NCBI GenBank assembly: GCA_028278125.1
Contig: JANQEY010000329.1
Coordinates: 1 to 7,844, forward strand
Direction: 5' to 3'
Origin: a bacterium
GTDB lineage: Bacteria; Electryoneota; Electryoneia; Electryoneales; Electryoneaceae
Length of the DNA stretch: 7,844 nt
The translations under genes were made by a program, and so were the position numbers. Under the pieces are notes generated by a model, which saw nothing but the letters and a program-made list of their open reading frames with translations, searched no databases and was not told where the DNA came from. This document shows, piece by piece, positions 1-5,100 of the stretch (positions are counted from its first letter, which is position 1; each line of letters begins with the position of its first letter).

Positions 1-238
1 AGTCACACGCAGTCATGAGAGATAGGCTGCTGAAAATTCGTTCAGAGTGCTAACTGCTGATTGGGGGGGAGACAAGGAGGTTGTTTGAGAGAAGTTATGC
101 GGGATTGCCACCGGATGGAGGGTAATCCCATCCTTGAGAGCTAAAATCCACAGGTTTTGATAGCCATCCTGTCCGTGGATGAATTTTATGTATTCATGGC
201 GGCATGGGTGGTTAAGGCGGAGAATATCTGCGCTGGTA

Positions 239-267
239 TTGGTGGAATTTGTTGAATCTGTTATACT
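239..267 (+). promoter_or_regulatory. Candidate sigma70-type promoter for the beta-helix gene
   Basis: A TATACT hexamer at 262-267 matches the -10 consensus at five of six bases. It lies 17 bases downstream of TTGGTG at 239-244, a weak -35 that matches only the TTG. Transcription would start near 274, giving a leader of roughly 45-50 bases before the ATG at 321. The spacing and position are good and the -35 is poor. Planctomycete promoters are not well defined, so this is a suggestion only. Confidence 0.35.
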
Positions 268-309
268 AAAACCAGTGCGAGAAAATGAATTTTGGCGGTA
301 TTTTGAAAT

Positions 310-316
310 GAGGTAA
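310..316 (+). promoter_or_regulatory. Ribosome binding site for the beta-helix gene
   Basis: The purine-rich stretch GAGGTAA lies about 4-7 bases before the ATG at 321 and resembles a Shine-Dalgarno sequence. It supports that ATG, which is also the start that puts a signal peptide at the N terminus. Confidence 0.6.
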
Positions 317-320
317 GACC

Positions 321-2102
321 ATGTGGTATGAAGATGCCCTGGGAGAGGTTGGGAAGCGGTGTTTTTGGGTGCTGGTAATTGGGATTCTAGTTCCGGGGCT
401 AGGCTGGGCACGTGTGATTTATGTGGACGATGCTGCTCCAGTTGGTGGGGATGGCCGGTCTTGGAAGACGGCGTTTCGGTTTTTACAGGATGGATTAGCT
501 GTTGCGGAGGCTGAGAGTGAGATCCGAGTGGCCCATGGAGTGTACAAACCGGATCGGAATGCGGTGAATCCGGAAGGGACGAGAGATCGAAGGTCTAGAT
601 TTGAGCTTGCTGGCGGGATTACTTTAAAGGGAGGCTTTGCAGGATCGGATGCTGTGGATCCCAATAACTGGGATGTAAAGCGCTACAGGACAATACTATC
701 GGGCGATTTGGCAGGTGATGACATTCCAATACTCGATCTAGAGGATCTATCCAATGAGCCTACTAGGCAGGAAAATAGTTACACGGTTGTAGGGGGTAAA
801 AATATTACAGAGCAAGTCTGCCTTATTGGGCTGACATTTTCTAGTGGTTATTCGGGTGGCGTATTAGCTCATCCGCCAGATAAGTATCCTGAAGGATTGT
901 ATGGGGGAGGGATGTTTTTGTACCAGTGCTCCATACGGCTTGATTCTTGTTGTTTTAAGGGAAATTGGGCAAATAGAGATGGGGGAGGAGGCTATGCAGC
1001 CTATTCTGATATTTTCATGAAGAGATGCACATTTATTGATAACAGGACTGGTTACCATGGGATGGGCGGGGGGATTTTTGCCGAAGATGGGTTTGCTGAT
1101 TTTGAATCTTGTGAATTTGCTCGGAATAGAAGTCGAGGAGGAGCTGGGATATGCTCATCGAATAATATACAAACTTTTCGAGAATGCTTGTTTATACAGA
1201 ATGATTCTAAAGGTGCTAGTATCGGTTTCGGGAAAACTACGTTCATTGATTGTGTATTTTCAGAAAATACCGATGCTTATAATACAGCTGGTGGCCTCTT
1301 TAACTCAGGAGAAACCGAACTCATTAATTGCCAATTTCTTAAAAACATTGGTGGGGCAGTTAATAATGGCTTCTACTTGGGTAAGTTGCATGCAACGGGC
1401 TGTCTGTTCATCGGCAACTATGGAGGAGGGGGGGCATTCATGAATTGTGGTAACGAGCTTGTAGTATCAAATTGTACAGCCTACGGTAATCGAAATAGGA
1501 AAAATGAGCGTGGATTTCTAATCTGTAGAGATTGTGGGCCCCTCAATGTATCGCAGGGAGCAGTATTATTTGAAAACAGCATTGTCGAGAACTATGATGA
1601 CACCGAGATAACTAACAACAGTATGGCTATTGAGATCCGTCATTCTTGTATTGTCGGAGGCAGGGAGAGTATTCAAGACGAGAACAGTTGGACGTCCTGG
1701 GGACCAGGAAACTTTGTTGCTGATCCCTGTTTTGCTGATCCGGGCTATTGGGATACAAATGGCACTCCTGATGATGTAAATGATGACATTTTTATGCCCG
1801 GTGACTATCATTTAAAATCGCGGGCTGGCCGGTGGGATCCATCTAATAAAGAATGGATTCGTGATGAAACTGTTAGTATATGTATTGATGCTGGAAATCC
1901 AAGCAGTCCTATTATGTCTGAGCCCTTTCCGAATGGCGGGATTATCAATATGGGTGCTTATGGTGGGACCGCTGAGGCCTCTAAAAGCTATTTTGACAAA
2001 GATCCATGTGAAATAGTTATAGCAGGAGACGTTAATGGAGACTGTAGAGTTGATTTTTTGGACACAGCCCTTTTATTGAACCACTGGCTGGAAGGATATT
2101 GA
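321..2102 (+). CDS. Secreted right-handed parallel beta-helix protein with dockerin-like C terminus
   Basis: This complete gene encodes 593 residues and ends in TGA at 2100-2102. Residues 1-30 form a signal peptide: K12/R13, a hydrophobic stretch from about 14 to 28, and likely cleavage after Gly-Trp-Ala30. The mature protein opens with the beta-helix entry module (about 31-129: IYVDD, DGRSWKTAF, IRVAHGVY, GGFAG, TILSGD). Next come many short rungs with a Cys-x-Phe strand, an Asn-rich turn and a GGG(I/A)F turn, roughly 150-400. The end module (about 470-555) contains ICIDAGNP and NMGAYGGT. A single dockerin-like calcium loop is at 570-581. No polysaccharide lyase or other catalytic motif is recognisable, so binding or a structural surface role is as likely as enzyme activity. 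Base composition is near 50% GC in the first 400 bases and falls to about 35-40% further in. The family assignment is firm; the function is not known. Confidence 0.9.
   Translation: MWYEDALGEVGKRCFWVLVIGILVPGLGWARVIYVDDAAPVGGDGRSWKTAFRFLQDGLAVAEAESEIRVAHGVYKPDRNAVNPEGTRDRRSRFELAGGITLKGGFAGSDAVDPNNWDVKRYRTILSGDLAGDDIPILDLEDLSNEPTRQENSYTVVGGKNITEQVCLIGLTFSSGYSGGVLAHPPDKYPEGLYGGGMFLYQCSIRLDSCCFKGNWANRDGGGGYAAYSDIFMKRCTFIDNRTGYHGMGGGIFAEDGFADFESCEFARNRSRGGAGICSSNNIQTFRECLFIQNDSKGASIGFGKTTFIDCVFSENTDAYNTAGGLFNSGETELINCQFLKNIGGAVNNGFYLGKLHATGCLFIGNYGGGGAFMNCGNELVVSNCTAYGNRNRKNERGFLICRDCGPLNVSQGAVLFENSIVENYDDTEITNNSMAIEIRHSCIVGGRESIQDENSWTSWGPGNFVADPCFADPGYWDTNGTPDDVNDDIFMPGDYHLKSRAGRWDPSNKEWIRDETVSICIDAGNPSSPIMSEPFPNGGIINMGAYGGTAEASKSYFDKDPCEIVIAGDVNGDCRVDFLDTALLLNHWLEGY
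2013..2099 (+). other. Dockerin-like calcium-loop tail of the beta-helix protein
   Basis: The last residues contain D570-x-N572-x-D574-x3-D578-x2-D581 followed by a short helix (TALLLNHWL). This is the pattern of one type I dockerin/EF-hand loop plus its helix. Classical dockerins have two such repeats; only one is visible here. Planctomycetes of this group often end secreted proteins in this way. The tail is likely used for sorting, anchoring or calcium-dependent assembly, but no cohesin partner is visible in this window. Confidence 0.75.
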
Positions 2103-2183
2103 GGGGCTGGAATTCCATTTTTTTGAGGCCGTTATCAAAAGTAATTCTTAAACATTGCATTAAATAGACAAACGGAGTGTGTA
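2103..2183. other. 81-base intergenic gap
   Basis: The gap separates two genes on the same strand. It is AT-rich and contains the palindrome TGGAATTCCA at 2108-2117 followed by seven T. A hairpin from it would have only about three pairs closing a four-base loop, so it is a poor terminator. No good -35/-10 pair was found. Read-through from the upstream gene is therefore possible but not demonstrated. Confidence 0.5.
2174..2177 (+). promoter_or_regulatory. Ribosome binding site for the giant metallopeptidase gene
   Basis: GGAG lies six bases before the ATG at 2184. Upstream in this frame there is a TAA at 2142-2144 and no ATG, GTG or TTG between it and 2184, so this ATG is the first possible start. 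It also begins directly with a signal peptide. Confidence 0.7.
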
Positions 2184-5100
2184 ATGCTTATACTAAGGAT
2201 AGTTAAATTTCAAAACCTCTATGTTGCATCACTAATCATCTCATTGTTAGTTGTTAATCCCTGTAAGCTAGTGGCTCAGGAATATAAAAGTCAATCAAAA
2301 GAAAGTAGAACTCGGGTTCCCCAAAAGATAGCTGTTGTCGCGAGTAGAAACAGTAATATAGCTGAGAAAGAACTAGTCCGTAGAGAAAAATATGAGCATC
2401 TACGTACCTCATTTAGAAGGGGTATTGGGGCTAAGGACCCTAGGATTCACGTTTCTAAGCAGGGTTACCTACGATGGTTTCAATCGCCTAGATCATCACA
2501 TACTCAAGTTAATGGGCCACAGGGGCAAGTTGAACAAGATCCAGTAAAGTCAGCGGATGATTTTGTTGTTCAGTACAGAGAGATTTTAGCTCCAAAAAAG
2601 CGGACTATCAAATTTAAACGAAATCGAGCCCTACATTCCGGGCGCCGCAGTTATTTGCGATACCAGCAAAATATTGAGGGTATTGAAGTGTTTGGTGCAG
2701 AGATGGTTATACAGACTGATTCCTATGGGGGAATTACTGCTGTATTGAGTGACCTGATGCAGAATTTGGGTAAATTTGAAGATTCGGCTGCATTAGAACC
2801 GGCCATCCCTGTTGAACAGGCAGGTAATCTTGTTAAACAGTATTTCAAACAAAATCATCCTGAACAGCAATTTGTGATATCTACTCCCCAACTAATGGTA
2901 TATGCTCCGGAAGTAGTCGGAGAAGAAGGTGAGCCATGTTTAGTTTGTTCTCTTGAGGTTCACAGCAAAGATAAGACAATTGCCGAGAGAGTTCTCCTAG
3001 ATGTCGAAACCGGGGATATATTATTGCAGTATTCATTGGTGCATTATGCGCAAATGAAGATTTATGATAAGCCGACAGGTGATTTTATTGGCGATCCACA
3101 GAATTCAAGTATTGGCGATGTCCGTAACGTCTATACATATCTAGATAATACTCTTCAGTTTTATCAGACGATACATGGTCGAGATAGCTACGACGACCAA
3201 GGGTCCATGGTTGTTGCATGGGTTCGTGACCCTGATATTATTTCGTGGGATTCAATTTGGGATTCAACCAATCTGAGGATGCATTTTAAAGCCGGCATGA
3301 TCGCAGAAGACGTCGTAGCTCATGAATTTACACATGGTGTAACTCAATTTGGCCCTAATCTAATTTACTGGGGGGAATCTGGGGCAGTCAATGAAAGCTT
3401 CTCTGACTTATGGGGTGAGTGGATTGATCTTAGTAATGGCGATGATGGACCGGATTGGATATTCGGTGAGGGCACCGAGGTGTATCGTGATATAGCAAAT
3501 CCCCATAATTCTGGTCCTGAGTCATCACTACATCAGCCTACAGTATATAAAGAAACATATCCGATGGACCCTGTTGTTACATGGAGTGAAGGTAGCGGTC
3601 CGCATATTAACTCTGGAGTGGGTAATAAGCTCGGTTATCTACTAACCGTGGGGACTGATGGATTCCGTACATTTAAGGTCGATGGATTAGGTATTAGCGG
3701 AGCAGCTACGCTATTCTACGAAGCACGAAACATGTTAACCAGAGCTTCTGGATATTATGATCTTGGGTATGCATTGCAGGTTGCAGCCGTCAATCTTGGC
3801 TATAAAGAAAAAAGGGCTGAGGCCACAAATCCGGCAGAAAGTATAGAAAATGTTATCGATGCTTGCAGGGCAGTAAATATTTACTTGGAAGATGTAGCAG
3901 AAAAAATTGTCTATTACGTAAGTAAAGATGGAGATGATGGGCAGTCACCAGATGATCCAGAGAGGGGAAGAAGTTGGCTTAAAGCTTTTCAGAACGTTGA
4001 CTATGCATGTGGATTTGCTAGCAAACAACCTCATCATCCTGTTCAGTATATTGAAGTATGGGTAGCAGAGGGAACTTACCAGGGGTGTATTGGGATTGGA
4101 GATCGTACTAGTTTGATTGGAGGTTTTGCCCCGGATGGTAGTGCAACGACTCGCAGCGAGGCAAATCCTACTAAGTATAAGACAATTCTTCGCGGGGGGC
4201 ACTACCTTTCCTGGGAACATCCTATTGTCATAGAGCCTGGAAACTGGCGAGGGTCCAGTGATTTAGCCGCTGTTCGCGAGGTGCGAATAGATGGTTTTAC
4301 GATTGACGTTGGGCATTATCACGGCATTTGGGTTTGTCCAGGTACGGGTTTTTATATTTACGACCGTTCCTATGACTATACTGAAAGGCCAACAGTTTAT
4401 GTGACGCGATGCAATTTTATTAATTGTCTAGATGTTGGAATTCTTGTTGATCGTGGAGAATTAATTATAAGGAAATGTACGTTCAGTGGGATAGGAAAGG
4501 ACAGTAAAGCCCGAGGTATACAAGTTTCTTTGGAGGCGCCTGGCTCTCCTGTATATAGTAATGAGTCGGTGGTTAACGCATATTCGTGTTCCTTTAAGGA
4601 TCTTAAGTGCGGGATATACTTAAAAGGTGCAGAAACAAAGGCTGAATTAGAAAAATGCAATTTTGTTAGAAATAAAAGAGCTTTGTTTGTTGAGGATGAT
4701 TGCACTCTAATAATGAATAGTTGTCGAGTTGAGAAAAATGGGAACAATAGCATCTGGGAGGATATGGACGATGAATGTGGCGGTATAATCTCAAAGACTG
4801 CAACATTAAAACTTGAGAAATGCATGTTTGCCAGCAATCATGGATTATATGGGGGAGGGATATATACTAAAGGGACGTGTTCGCTCAGTCAGTGTGATTT
4901 TATTGATAATAAATCTTTTTACTCTGGCACGGAAGATTATTCTGGGTATGGAGGTGGTATATATTTCAGTGGAAGTGGCGCAACGAATGACTGTGTGTTT
5001 TCTATAAATGACTGTGTGTTTTCATCAAACAGGGCAGAATATGCAGGAGGTGCAATTGAGATATATGGTTCAAGTGGTACCCTTAGTCGTTGCATTTTTA

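Larger units (their letters stand above)
1..320. other. Upstream region without a convincing gene
   Basis: No plus-strand gene is visible here. The right end holds the probable promoter and ribosome binding site of the beta-helix gene that starts at 321. The minus strand is open from 411 down to a stop at 13-15, and its codons look fairly protein-like, for example around the residues HPCRHEYIKF and GQDGYQNLWILALKDG. I do not recognise a family. Its only in-frame start is a GTG at 409-411, inside the beta-helix gene. It may be a decayed gene tail, a chance open frame or an unknown gene; I do not call it as a CDS. A run of seven G at 63-69 is the only simple-sequence feature. Confidence 0.5.

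Noticed and set aside
1428..1434. Run of seven G inside the first gene (also 63-69 upstream) as a phase-variation tract
   Set aside because: The coding run is explained by consecutive glycine codons in a GGG turn of the helix and is short. No other evidence of switching is visible.
1036..1443. 135-codon plus-strand open frame inside the first gene
   Set aside because: It lies fully within the beta-helix gene in another frame and has no ribosome binding site or recognisable protein features.
2108..2124. Palindrome TGGAATTCCA followed by seven T as an intrinsic terminator
   Set aside because: A hairpin would have about three base pairs around a four-base loop, far too weak for a typical terminator.
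2250..2283. Lipoprotein signal (lipobox) at the N terminus of the metallopeptidase
   Set aside because: The cysteine at residue 31 or nearby is preceded by Asn-Pro, not by a lipobox such as L-(A/S)-(G/A). An ordinary signal peptide fits better.
4397..4837. 146-codon minus-strand open frame
   Set aside because: It is antisense to the beta-helix of the giant gene, whose own frame is continuous and carries clear helix motifs.
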